A stretch of 6,789 nucleotides of DNA from CAYYSY01 sp964474355. Its GTDB lineage: Bacteria; Myxococcota_A; UBA9160; UBA4427. Below are positions 1 through 6,571 of the stretch, piece by piece. Both the position numbers and the translations under genes were made by a program. The notes below the pieces were generated by a model, which was not told the DNA's origin, ran no database searches, and saw only the letters and a list, made by a program, of their open reading frames with translations. The number at the start of each line of letters is the position of its first letter. Position 1 is the stretch's first letter. The stretch lies in assembly GCA_964474355.1 (NCBI GenBank), contig CAYYSY010000134.1:1-6789 (forward strand), written 5' to 3'.

Positions 1-339
1 ATCGCCGAGGCGCAGTCGCTGCTGGGCGCCGCGCGCAGCTATGTCTTCACGTCACTCGAAACCCAATGGGGCAAGGTCGAGCGCGGCGAGCCGCTCACCG
101 AAGAAGACCGCGCCAACACATGGCTCTCGCGCACCAACGCCTTCCAGGCGGGGCGCAGGGTCGTCTCCATCCTCTACGACACGATCGGCGGCAGTGCGAT
201 CTACACGAAGAAGAGCCCCTTCGACCGCCACCTCCGCGACATGCAGACCGCGTGTCAGCACGTGGCCGGGCAGACGAAGGGCTGGGAGGGCATCGGGGCG
301 CTGCTGCTCGGCGGAGAGGGCAACTACGCGATGTTGTGA
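1..339 (+). CDS. Acyl-CoA dehydrogenase-family flavoprotein, C-terminal fragment (5' end outside window)
   Basis: The first 112 codons are open in frame 1 and end at TGA (337-339); the gene starts before the window. The fragment is helical and matches the C-terminal bundle of the acyl-CoA dehydrogenase fold. It contains an Arg-rich helix (RTNAFQAGRRVV), then a conserved-looking stretch ILYDTIGGSAIYTKKSPFDR and RHLRDMQTACQHV, and closes with GALLLGGEGNYAML. In this superfamily that region contributes to FAD binding and the subunit interface, and the Gly-Gly/Ser plus Arg-Asp segment is typical. The type-2 C-terminal domain seen in flavin-dependent hydroxylases of the HsaA/DszC kind is a good match, so the enzyme could be a true dehydrogenase or an oxygenase relative. 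The catalytic base cannot be judged because the central part is missing. The substrate is unknown. The gene converges on the DUF169 gene with 23 bp between stop codons and no obvious terminator. Confidence 0.88.
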   Translation: MAEAQSLLGAARSYVFTSLETQWGKVERGEPLTEEDRANTWLSRTNAFQAGRRVVSILYDTIGGSAIYTKKSPFDRHLRDMQTACQHVAGQTKGWEGIGALLLGGEGNYAML

Positions 340-362
340 GCGGGCGTGGGCGTCGCCGCGCG

Positions 363-1163
363 CTACCGGCCGCCGTAGCTCTGGGCCAGGCTGGCGAGCG
401 GCGACTTGTCCAGGCCGTGGTTCGGAATAGGGTAGCGAAGCCCGTTCTTGCTGAGGGACGCGAGCCCCTCGACGATCTGCGGGAGGTGGCTCGGCGGCAG
501 CGCCATCAGCAGCTCGTCGTCCTGCACACCGCCGAACTTGCGCTCCGCATAGCACGGGAGCGAGAGCGAGGGCTCGCCGGTCTGGAGCGCGCGGCCCCAG
601 CTGTCTGCGCATGCGCTCTCGCCCACGCAGGTGAAGGTGTACTTCTTGTAGCTGCGGTATTGCAGTCCGTTCATCAGCGTGATCATCTGGCCGGGCGTGC
701 CGTAGATGAGGCAGATGTCGGGGTTGTCGATGCGTCCCGAGGTCAGCGGCGAGACCACGAGCGCCTCGTACTCGCCGTAGCGCGCACACGACATCTCGCG
801 CTGGTGCGCTGCGCTGCTCTCGAGGTCGCCGTACCAGACGCCGTTGAAGTTGTTCCCGCTCAGGAAGTCTTCGTCGCGAGGGTGCAGGCCGATCACCGCG
901 CCGCATTGCGAGCCGACGAGGTTGTCCATCGTGATCCCGATCGTGTAGCCGATCCAACGGGCCTGCCCGACGATCTGGTCGGTGGCGAGCTTCTCGCCCG
1001 GGGCAGGGCGGCGCAGCCGGTGGATCCCCTCGAGATCGGCCTCGCGGTGAAATCGCTTCATGCCCACCGGGTTCGTGCGCAGGCGCAGGTACTGATTGAG
1101 CGAGGCGACGAGCCCGGCGAAGTCGTACTCCGTGCCGTCGTTCCAGCAATTTGCGGTCGCCAT
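363..1163 (-). CDS. DUF169 family protein
   Basis: This gene encodes 266 residues, a usual length for the DUF169 (ArCR) family, whose biochemical role is not established. ATG at 1163 is preceded on the minus strand by a strong ribosome binding site (AGGAGGGG, about 10 nt upstream), which fixes the start. Family hallmarks are the early NPVG (31-34), a Trp-Tyr-Gly-Asp-Leu-Glu segment (109-114), NPDICLIYGTPGQM (147-160), a Cys-containing segment TCVGESACADSWG (178-190), SLPCYAERKFGGVQDDEL (201-218) and a GLRYPIP tail (241-247). Cys179, Cys185 and Cys204 fall in these conserved blocks and could bind a metal or cofactor, but that is inference. There is no signal peptide or membrane segment, so it is probably cytoplasmic. 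It lies 166 bp downstream of the receptor kinase gene on the same strand and could share its transcript, although its strong RBS would also suit an independent promoter. Confidence 0.9.
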   Translation of the reverse strand: MATANCWNDGTEYDFAGLVASLNQYLRLRTNPVGMKRFHREADLEGIHRLRRPAPGEKLATDQIVGQARWIGYTIGITMDNLVGSQCGAVIGLHPRDEDFLSGNNFNGVWYGDLESSAAHQREMSCARYGEYEALVVSPLTSGRIDNPDICLIYGTPGQMITLMNGLQYRSYKKYTFTCVGESACADSWGRALQTGEPSLSLPCYAERKFGGVQDDELLMALPPSHLPQIVEGLASLSKNGLRYPIPNHGLDKSPLASLAQSYGGR

Positions 1164-1329
1164 GGTGTCGATCCCCTCCTGTTGGCCCTCGCCGATGGTA
1201 GCGATGGCTGCATCAACATGAGGAGCCGTCCACGCGCGCGGCGATCACGCGCGACGCCTTCGCCCGCCCGTGCGGCCTCTGGCCGATCGGTGTCGTCGGC
1301 GAGGCGCGCTCGGCCGCCCTCGTCCCTCC

Positions 1330-3069
1330 CTAGCGGTCTTCGAGATCGATCTGCCAGCCGGAAGGAAGTCTGTTCGTGTCGGAGCTGGCCGAGTGCACCC
1401 GGGCGCGCAGGTCTGCCGACGCGTCCCACCAGGCGCGCGCGTCCCGCTGGGTCCACGAACCGCTGACCGAGCACTGCTCGAGGGCGTCGAGCAGGACCGA
1501 CGCGTTCGCGGGACGCTGTGCGGGGTCCTTCTCGAGACAGCTGAGCACGAGCTGCTCGAGCTCTGGCGAGAGCGCATGGCCGAGCACGGTCGAGGGCGGC
1601 TGCGGGGTCTCATGCAGCAGGCTGGTCATGACCTCGATGAGGTTCTCGCCGCTGAGCACATACCGCCCGGTCAGCAGGTAGTAGCCGACCGCGCCGAGCT
1701 GGTACACGTCGCTGAAGGTGTCGACCTTCTCGGGTGATTCGAGCGCTTCGGGGGAAAGGAAGAGCGGTGTGCCGGTGAGTGACTCCGTGCTCGTGAGGTT
1801 GAGGTCGGTGTCCCGCGGTCGCACCAGGCCGAAGTCGACGACCTTCACGAAGTCGAACGTGTCACCGCGCCTGCAGAGCATGATGTTCGATGGCTTCAGG
1901 TCGCGATGGATCATGCGCCTCGCGTGGGCCTCCGCCAGCGAGCCGGCTGCCTGGCGCAGGATGTGCAGCACGCGCGCCTCGGGCAGGGGCCCTTCTTCCT
2001 GAACGAGCTCGCTCAGGTTGATTCCGTCCAGATACTCCATGGCGTAGTAGAAGCCGCCGTCGGGCGTGGCTCCATAGTCATAGATTTCGATCGTGTTGGG
2101 GTGCGTGAGGCTGGCCGCCGCCTGCACCTCGCGTTCGAAACGTGCCGCGGCCTCTTCGCTCGCCCCCTCCGCGTCGAGCAGCTTCACGGCGGTGGGTCGG
2201 CGCAGCAGCGCGTGCTGTGCCCGGTAGACCTTGCCCATGCCACCTTCGCCGATCTTCTCGAGCACCTGGTAGCGGCCGAGCTGGCGAACGGTCTCGTAGC
2301 GTCGCTCGAGGCGCCCGATCACGCGCGCATAGACGAACGCGCCGATCGCGGCGACCAGGAGCAGGCCGACGCCCAGCAGGGTGAGCGCGATCCAGGTGTA
2401 GCGACGTTCGGTGGCGCGCAGCGTGGCGAGCTCGTTGGCGGTTCGCTCGTCCACCATGCTCAAGAACGCAGTAATCGGCTCCATGATGCGAGCCTTGGCG
2501 GCGTGATATTCCGGACCGTGCATGATGCTCCGCGCCATCTCCGGATCGGGCTCGCGTTGGATTGCGAAGCGGCCTGTCCCGTCGTCGAAGCGTCCTTCGA
2601 TCGCGTTCATCGCGACCCGCTCGAGGTGCACCAGCGAATCGCTCTTGTTCTGCGCGTCCTTGAGCAAGCCGAACTCCGCCGTGGTGAAGCCCATGTCCAG
2701 CATGAGCTGCTCGAGGGAGATCGGCGGACCGTCCGGCGTGGGCCGCTCTCGCTGGTCCACGACCAAGTCCCAGTACGCCCCTCCGTAGCTCGCGGGCCGC
2801 GGCATCTCGCCGTTCCTGATCGCGAGGATGTCGCGGAAGTACTGCTCGTAGATCGGGTCGCCGGTGACGACGTATGTGCGCGCCATGCGGGTCAGGTCGC
2901 TCGAGCTCTGGCGCAGCTCGTCTGCGAGCCGTGATGACGCGTAGCGGCGCTCTTCAGTGGCGGCGACTTCGCGTTGACTCGCGACGATCGCACTCATCAC
3001 CCACGTCAGAGCGACCAGGATGGCTATCAACGTTCCGAAGACTGCGACGACCGCTGCGCGAGGCGACAT
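1330..3069 (-). CDS. Transmembrane receptor Ser/Thr protein kinase with N-terminal extracytoplasmic sensor
   Basis: The 579-residue product has a signal-anchor helix (about 7-29), an extracytoplasmic region (about 31-222), a second membrane helix (about 225-247), a short basic linker, a Hanks-type kinase domain (about 267-533) and a Trp-rich C-terminal tail. The kinase looks active: glycine loop GEGGMG (274-279), Lys296 in AVK, probable helix-C Glu314, catalytic HRD (388-390) with Lys392 and Asn395, DFG (412-414), and SPE in place of APE (439-441). The activation loop carries Thr426, Thr428, Thr432 and Thr434 as possible autophosphorylation sites. The outer region, with a DLTRMARTYVVTGDP block (58-72) and a later AYWDLV, resembles a helical sensor module I recall from chemoreceptors and histidine kinases. 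The ligand is unknown. ATG at 3069 is the first usable start, because an in-frame TAG lies 12 nt upstream. The nearest AGGAG is 18 nt away, which is too far for ideal use. Confidence 0.96.
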   Translation of the reverse strand: MSPRAAVVAVFGTLIAILVALTWVMSAIVASQREVAATEERRYASSRLADELRQSSSDLTRMARTYVVTGDPIYEQYFRDILAIRNGEMPRPASYGGAYWDLVVDQRERPTPDGPPISLEQLMLDMGFTTAEFGLLKDAQNKSDSLVHLERVAMNAIEGRFDDGTGRFAIQREPDPEMARSIMHGPEYHAAKARIMEPITAFLSMVDERTANELATLRATERRYTWIALTLLGVGLLLVAAIGAFVYARVIGRLERRYETVRQLGRYQVLEKIGEGGMGKVYRAQHALLRRPTAVKLLDAEGASEEAAARFEREVQAAASLTHPNTIEIYDYGATPDGGFYYAMEYLDGINLSELVQEEGPLPEARVLHILRQAAGSLAEAHARRMIHRDLKPSNIMLCRRGDTFDFVKVVDFGLVRPRDTDLNLTSTESLTGTPLFLSPEALESPEKVDTFSDVYQLGAVGYYLLTGRYVLSGENLIEVMTSLLHETPQPPSTVLGHALSPELEQLVLSCLEKDPAQRPANASVLLDALEQCSVSGSWTQRDARAWWDASADLRARVHSASSDTNRLPSGWQIDLEDR

Positions 3070-3075
3070 GTCTTG

Positions 3076-3081
3076 ATTCTA
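3076..3081 (-). promoter_or_regulatory. Possible -10 element just upstream of the kinase start
   Basis: On the minus strand the hexamer TAGAAT (five of six matches to TATAAT) lies 6 nt before the kinase ATG. If it is a real -10 box, transcription would start at or next to the ATG and give a leaderless message. That would agree with the poorly spaced Shine-Dalgarno sequence. No good -35 is visible 16-18 bp upstream, so the call is weak. Confidence 0.25.
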
Positions 3082-3101
3082 GTGAAGCTCCTGCGGTGCG
3101 G

Positions 3102-3112
3102 CTCACCGTGAG
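3102..3112. promoter_or_regulatory. Small perfect inverted repeat in the divergent intergenic region
   Basis: CTCAC-C-GTGAG is a perfect 5-bp inverted repeat with a 1-bp centre. It lies between the divergent kinase and serine hydrolase genes, 33 bp from the kinase ATG. It could be an operator for a dimeric regulator, but it is short enough to occur by chance. No other operator is apparent in this 126-bp region. Confidence 0.2.
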
Positions 3113-3195
3113 GTCATGGGCGGCGCGGGCGCGAATCGGTGCAGCGCTACGATCGCGGGGCGGCGATTGGCCGAAGCAGGCAAGGAGGAATTCGG

Positions 3196-4335
3196 GTGGC
3201 TGACATTCACGGGAGGGTCGAGCCGGGCTTCGAGCCGGTTCGCGAGGCCTTCGAGCGCAACTTCGAGAAGCACGCCGAGGTGGGCGCGAGTGCGTGCGTC
3301 TATCACCGTGGCCGCCCCGTCGTCGACCTCTGGGGTGGGGCGAGAGACGCCGCGGGCGAGCACGCGTGGCAAGAGGAGACGATCGCGATCGTGTTCTCGG
3401 CCACGAAGGGCGTGACTGCGATCTGCGCGCATTGGCTGGTCGAGCGCGGCGAGCTCGACCTCGATGCGAAGGTCTCGCACTACTGGCCCGAGTTCGCCAC
3501 CAATGGCAAGGCCGACATCCCCGTTCGCTGGGTGCTGTCGCACCGCGCGGGGCTGGCCATGATCGAGGGTGACCTCACCCTCGAGCAGGCCCTCGACGGG
3601 GAGCCCGTGGTCGAGGCGATCGCCGCCCAGGCGCCGAACTGGGAGCCCGGGACGGCGCACGGCTATCACGTCCGCTCGTACGGCTGGATCGTCGGGGAGA
3701 TCGTGCGCCGCATCACTGGAGCGACGATCGGTGAGCTGCTTCGTCGCGAGATCGCAGAGCCGCTCGGTCTCGACTTCTGGATCGGGCTGCCCGAGGCGCA
3801 GCACGCACGCTGCGCCGAGCTGATCCCTCCCGAAGGCGGCATGGACGCACTCGCGCAGATCCTCGGCGCTGAGTCGCTCACCGCGCGAGCGATGAGCGGC
3901 CCGTCCGATCTCTTCAACTATGACGAGATGTGGAATCGACCCGAGGTGCTCGCAGCCGAGCTGCCTTCGTCCAACGGCGTCGGCAACGCGCGGGCGCTCG
4001 CGCGGCTCTACGCTGCGACCGTGGGCGAGGTCGACGGCAATCGAGTGCTGGCGCCGCAGACCGTGGAGATCGCTCGCGAGGAGCAGTCGGAGGGACCCGA
4101 CAAGGTCATCCTCGTGCCCTCGCGCTTCGCGCTGGGCTTTTCGTTGCCCCCGATGCTCTCCGCCGCGTGCGGGCCGGCGTGCTTCGGGCATCCCGGCGCA
4201 GGCGGCTCGCTCGCATTCGCCGATCCGGATGCCGAGCTCGGCTTCGGCTACGTGATGAATCGCATGCAGCTCGAGGCCGAGCCCGATCCGCGTGCGTACG
4301 GCCTGGTGAAGGCGCTGTACGGCTGCCTCGACTGA
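3196..4335 (+). CDS. Beta-lactamase-fold serine hydrolase (class C / EstB-like esterase)
   Basis: GTG at 3196 is chosen as the start because an ideal AGGAGG lies 7 nt upstream. An in-frame ATG at 3139 would place that RBS inside the gene. The 379-residue product has the serine beta-lactamase/penicillin-binding fold: nucleophile motif SATK (Ser68 and Lys71), a second active-site Tyr, probably Tyr157 in GYHVRSYG (156-163), and HPGAGG (332-337) in the position of the third, KTG-like motif. VLSHRAGL (113-120) and FADPDAELGFGYVMNRM (341-357) are also typical of this esterase-like branch. No signal peptide is seen, which argues against a periplasmic antibiotic-resistance enzyme and for a cytoplasmic esterase, lipase-like or amide/lactone hydrolase. 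The natural substrate cannot be read from sequence. It is divergent from the kinase, and the next gene starts about 120 bp downstream. Confidence 0.94.
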   Translation: MADIHGRVEPGFEPVREAFERNFEKHAEVGASACVYHRGRPVVDLWGGARDAAGEHAWQEETIAIVFSATKGVTAICAHWLVERGELDLDAKVSHYWPEFATNGKADIPVRWVLSHRAGLAMIEGDLTLEQALDGEPVVEAIAAQAPNWEPGTAHGYHVRSYGWIVGEIVRRITGATIGELLRREIAEPLGLDFWIGLPEAQHARCAELIPPEGGMDALAQILGAESLTARAMSGPSDLFNYDEMWNRPEVLAAELPSSNGVGNARALARLYAATVGEVDGNRVLAPQTVEIAREEQSEGPDKVILVPSRFALGFSLPPMLSAACGPACFGHPGAGGSLAFADPDAELGFGYVMNRMQLEAEPDPRAYGLVKALYGCLD

Positions 4336-4337
4336 GC

Positions 4338-4353
4338 TGTATGCGTGTATGCG
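4338..4353 (+). repeat. Tandem 8-bp duplication
   Basis: TGTATGCG occurs twice head to tail immediately after the serine hydrolase stop codon. It is most likely a small slippage duplication in intergenic DNA, and no function is suggested. Confidence 0.6.
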
Positions 4354-4376
4354 GGAGCAATCGAACTTGATTCTGC

Positions 4377-4405
4377 TTGCATGAGCCGCTTCGTGCTGAG
4401 AGAAT
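4377..4405 (+). promoter_or_regulatory. Weak candidate promoter for the PEP-CTERM gene
   Basis: TTGCAT (4377-4382) and GAGAAT (4400-4405) are separated by 17 bp and match the -35 and -10 consensus at 3 and 4 of 6 positions. They lie about 50-80 bp before the chosen start of the PEP-CTERM gene. The surrounding DNA is less GC-rich than the genes, as expected for a promoter region, but the match is poor. Confidence 0.2.
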
Positions 4406-4411
4406 CGTGAT

Positions 4412-4436
4412 CCGGCCGGGGCACTCAGCGGGCCGG
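4412..4436 (+). repeat. Inverted repeat in the leader of the PEP-CTERM gene
   Basis: CCGGCC (4412-4417) and GGCCGG (4431-4436) form perfect 6-bp arms around a 13-nt loop, about 21 nt before the ATG. In RNA this could fold next to the ribosome binding site, or it could end read-through from upstream. There is no U-tract, so it is not a classic terminator. Each arm is itself palindromic, which raises the chance of coincidence in high-GC DNA. Confidence 0.3.
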
Positions 4437-4457
4437 CACATCAGCTGGGAGATGTTC

Positions 4458-5206
4458 ATGCGGCGACACGCTCCCTCCCTCGTCCTGTTATGCGGCTGCC
4501 TTGTCAGCCTCACTGTCGCATCCACGGCCCATGCCTTCACCGTCACTGTGATCGGTGGCGTCGGCAATACCATTGGTCAGACGACCGTGAGAGGCAACGG
4601 AACGCCTACCTCTCGAGTACACAACGTCTTTCCAGCTGCGTATCCGTACGCCGCGACGACGGACATCTTCTCTGGCTCGTCAAGCAACACGACGCAGTAC
4701 GACTTCTCCGGTGACGCCTTCGATGTCTCGTTCGATCACAGCCGCGGCTCGGGTGTCTCCGAATCGGCAGGCTCGTTCGGCGATGTCCTCTTCAGCGTGG
4801 ACGAGGACGTGTACTACGAGATCACGGGGGCGCCTACTCGATCGTCGATGCCGGAGGCCGCATGGCTTCTCTAGGGGCCTCGCTGAGAGTGCCGGGGCTG
4901 CCGGGCTACGTCTATGCCAGCAGTCAAGACAGCCGGTCGACCGCCCATCCCGACTTCGTCGTCGGCGCAATGGCAGGGGATTTCGACAATCATCTCACCG
5001 GCTCGGCCATCGGAATCCTGATCGCGGGGCAGACCTACCTCTTCGAGTACGGCACCCAGATCAATGCGAGCCCATCCGGCGCCTTCACCAACGCTTCGGC
5101 CACGGGCTACGCGCGCCTGCAGCTGAGCGCGATTCCGGAGCCCGCGACGGGGCTCCTGCTCGGGCTCGGGCTGGCGACGATCGGACTTCGCCAGAAAGTC
5201 CGATAG
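4458..5206 (+). pseudogene. Secreted PEP-CTERM domain protein, interrupted by a one-base frameshift
   Basis: The start is ATG 4458, with GGGAG 6 nt upstream and a clean signal peptide beginning MRRH, with a Leu/Val-rich core, predicted to be cut after AHA (24-26). The frame stays open to TAG at 4872, giving only 138 residues. From the G5 run at 4826-4830 onward, coding quality moves to another frame (codons from 4829), which stays open to TAG 5204-5206. One extra G would restore a 249-residue protein reading ...YYEITGGAYSIVDAGG. The restored C-terminus is a textbook sorting signal: PEP (227-229), a short hydrophobic helix (about 231-244) and an Arg/Lys tail. Such proteins are processed by an exosortase and sent to the envelope or extracellular matrix. 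The Ser/Thr/Gly-rich, beta-strand-like body matches no family I can name. As written, the product would be secreted but lack its anchor. It could be a true mutation or an assembly indel. Confidence 0.82.
5180..5204 (+). terminator. Perfect stem-loop overlapping the PEP-CTERM stop codon
   Basis: ATCGGACTT (5180-5188) and AAGTCCGAT (5196-5204) are perfect 9-bp arms around a 7-nt loop. The right arm runs into the TAG stop codon. No run of T follows, so it is not a canonical intrinsic terminator. It could act as a U-less terminator or a 3'-end stabiliser. It lies inside the sequence for the basic tail, so coding constraint explains part of the sequence but not the perfect pairing. Confidence 0.4.
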
Positions 5207-5419
5207 CAGCGTGCGCCCTCCAGCGCACTCCGAGACGAAGTCGCCGTCGTGCTCGATGCTCGCCTTGGGCTGACGAGACGATCGAGATTCGGTCTGGCTC
5301 GGCGTCCGGATGTCAGCGTGATGTAGCACCACTTCGAGCACAGCGAGGCGGTCGTCGAGCTACACGGTCCCTTTCTTCGAAGATGTCATCCTCTTCGACT
5401 TCCTGCACGGGGATCGCCG
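5207..5419. other. Intergenic stretch without a convincing gene
   Basis: No strand has a well-supported gene here. On the plus strand, short open segments in two frames give protein-like phrases, HHFEHSEAVVELHGP from 5327 and then PFFEDVILFDFLHGD from about 5364 in another frame. These could be remnants of a decayed or frameshifted small gene, but I cannot assign them to a family. No promoter, RNA gene or repeat is recognised. Confidence 0.4.
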
Positions 5420-5770
5420 ATGCCTGTGAGCGATCGCTTCGAAGGTAGGATCTTCTGGCTGACGAACGCAGGTGATTCGACCGTCGACGAGCTGGCCGAG
5501 ACCTTCGAGGCAGCCCTCGACGATCCTGACTTCCCCGAGCGGGCAGTCCTGCCATGGGACATCAGGGACTCGAGTTCCCTGAAGGAGAGATCTGCGGAAG
5601 AGCCCCAGAGCACCACGCGTATCCTCGGGCCGAAGGTCCACTCGAGCCCGGTTCCAACTCGTCCAGGTGGCGAACAGTGCCTGGTCGAGCGGCAGCCCCG
5701 ATGCCCTTCTACGCGCAGCTTCCAACGCCTGTGAGCACTACTCTAGGGGCCTGGTCGATTTCAGGGAGTC
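5420..5770 (+). pseudogene. Probable frameshifted small gene, tentatively STAS/SpoIIAA-like
   Basis: From ATG 5420 the frame runs to TGA 5734 (104 codons), but only about the first 75 codons look coding, with G/C-rich third positions. That part contains FEGRIFWLTNAGDSTVDELA (8-27), FEAALDDPDFP (29-39) and AVLPWDIRDSSSL (42-54). This strand-helix-strand-Asp pattern resembles the N-terminal half of SpoIIAA-like STAS proteins, as I recall them. Beyond about 5640, third-position G/C preference moves to the +1 frame, which reads FQLVQVANSAW and later ACEHYSRGLVDFRE, plausible as the missing C-terminal half. The change needs one extra base or the loss of two around 5635-5650. The shifted frame has no stop before the next gene, so the end is approximate and more damage is possible. 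The RBS is weak. The family assignment rests on pattern only and could be wrong. Confidence 0.4.
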
Positions 5771-5773
5771 GAG

Positions 5774-6532
5774 ATGCCCTCTTCCGGCGAGACACTTCCC
5801 CCCGCAATGGTGGTCTTCGGAGGCACCGGGTTCGTGGGCACGGCCGTGTTGGCGGAGGCCTTGTCGCAGGACGCGGACCTGCACATCTTCGTCGTGAGCC
5901 GGACGGGGGTCGCACCCAAGTGGCTCTCGGATGACCCTGTCTACCAGACGCCCAGGCTCCACTTCCTCTGCGGGGACCTCCTCGAGCCACAGGCCGTTCG
6001 CGACGCGCTGGGCCCAGTCACGGCTGAGTACGACGTCGTGGCTTGCATCTCGTGCGTGGGGGCGATCACGCCGTGGTCGCAGTCGAACATGGTGCGGACG
6101 TGCGGCGACGCGAACATCAACGCGTACACCATCAGCAAGGAGATCGGGGCCAAGAAGTTCGCCGTGATGACGCGCGACAGGTCGAACATGGACGACTGGT
6201 GGTATCCCTTCCCTCACTTGATCCCGGGCTACTACGAGGGCAAGCGCAAGATCGAGGCCTTCGTAGAGCGTGATGTCGAGAATGCCGGCAACGCGATCTG
6301 CCTCCGCGCGGGGTTCGTCACCGGAACGAGGAGGACCGTGCCCGGATTGCCCACGTCGGTGAAGATCGAGGTGCCACTGGACGGCGCGTACGAGCTCGTA
6401 GAGCGGTGGTGCCCGACGATCGGCGTGGAGGAGCTGGCGAGGGCGGCCGTGAGGTTCGTGCTCTCGGATCGAAAGGCAGCGTCGGTGCTGGTGCTGAACG
6501 ATGAGATCCCCGACTACTTCTGGAGCGCTTGA
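5774..6532 (+). CDS. Atypical short-chain dehydrogenase / NAD(P)-binding Rossmann protein
   Basis: The 252-residue product starts at ATG 5774, with AGGGAG 5 nt upstream. A Rossmann dinucleotide motif GGTGFVG (16-22) follows the first strand. An Arg after strand 2 (VSRTG, 41-45) may select NADP(H). CGDLLEP (66-72) fits the Asp that contacts the adenine ring in extended and atypical SDRs. Tyr153 and Lys157 in GYYEGKRKIE match the YxxxK catalytic pair, in the form I associate with the NDUFA9/COQ11-like atypical SDRs, where the protein often has a structural or quinone-related role. PTIGVEELARAAVRFV (214-229) is a common C-terminal element. The protein has no signal peptide or membrane helix. It heads a likely two-gene operon with the next SDR. 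Substrate and enzyme activity are unknown. Confidence 0.88.
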   Translation: MPSSGETLPPAMVVFGGTGFVGTAVLAEALSQDADLHIFVVSRTGVAPKWLSDDPVYQTPRLHFLCGDLLEPQAVRDALGPVTAEYDVVACISCVGAITPWSQSNMVRTCGDANINAYTISKEIGAKKFAVMTRDRSNMDDWWYPFPHLIPGYYEGKRKIEAFVERDVENAGNAICLRAGFVTGTRRTVPGLPTSVKIEVPLDGAYELVERWCPTIGVEELARAAVRFVLSDRKAASVLVLNDEIPDYFWSA

Positions 6533-6571
6533 CGTCATGCGCCGCCTCCCGATTCGCCAGCGAGCCTCCAG

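Noticed and set aside
52..1149. Long open frame on the minus strand (365 codons)
   Set aside because: It is an Arg/Pro-rich low-complexity shadow overlapping both the acyl-CoA dehydrogenase fragment and the DUF169 gene, and has no recognisable domain.
1235..1253. CGCGCG hairpin between the kinase and DUF169 genes as a terminator
   Set aside because: The 6-bp alternating CG arms are common by chance at this GC content, and no T-tract follows on the minus strand.
1906..2934. Open frame of 342 codons on the plus strand
   Set aside because: It lies antisense within the kinase gene. High GC keeps the opposite strand open, and no family features are seen.
3139..3195. Upstream ATG start for the serine hydrolase
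   Set aside because: The ideal AGGAGG at 3183-3188 is placed for GTG 3196, and the 19 extra residues do not resemble a signal peptide or family N-terminus.
3103..4191. Open frame of 362 codons on the minus strand
   Set aside because: It is antisense to the serine hydrolase, with Arg/Asp/Leu-rich composition typical of a shadow frame.
4377..4457. Upstream start for the PEP-CTERM protein
   Set aside because: It would place 27 polar residues before the signal peptide. ATG 4458 has a GGGAG site and gives a clean signal peptide.
5360..5725. Open frame of 121 codons on the minus strand
   Set aside because: It is opposite the better-supported plus-strand coding segment at 5420-5640 and has no recognisable domain.
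4869..5752. Exact 12-bp repeat CTCTAGGGGCCT at about 4869 and 5741
   Set aside because: One such match is expected by chance in a window this size, and no flanking target duplication or terminal repeat accompanies it.
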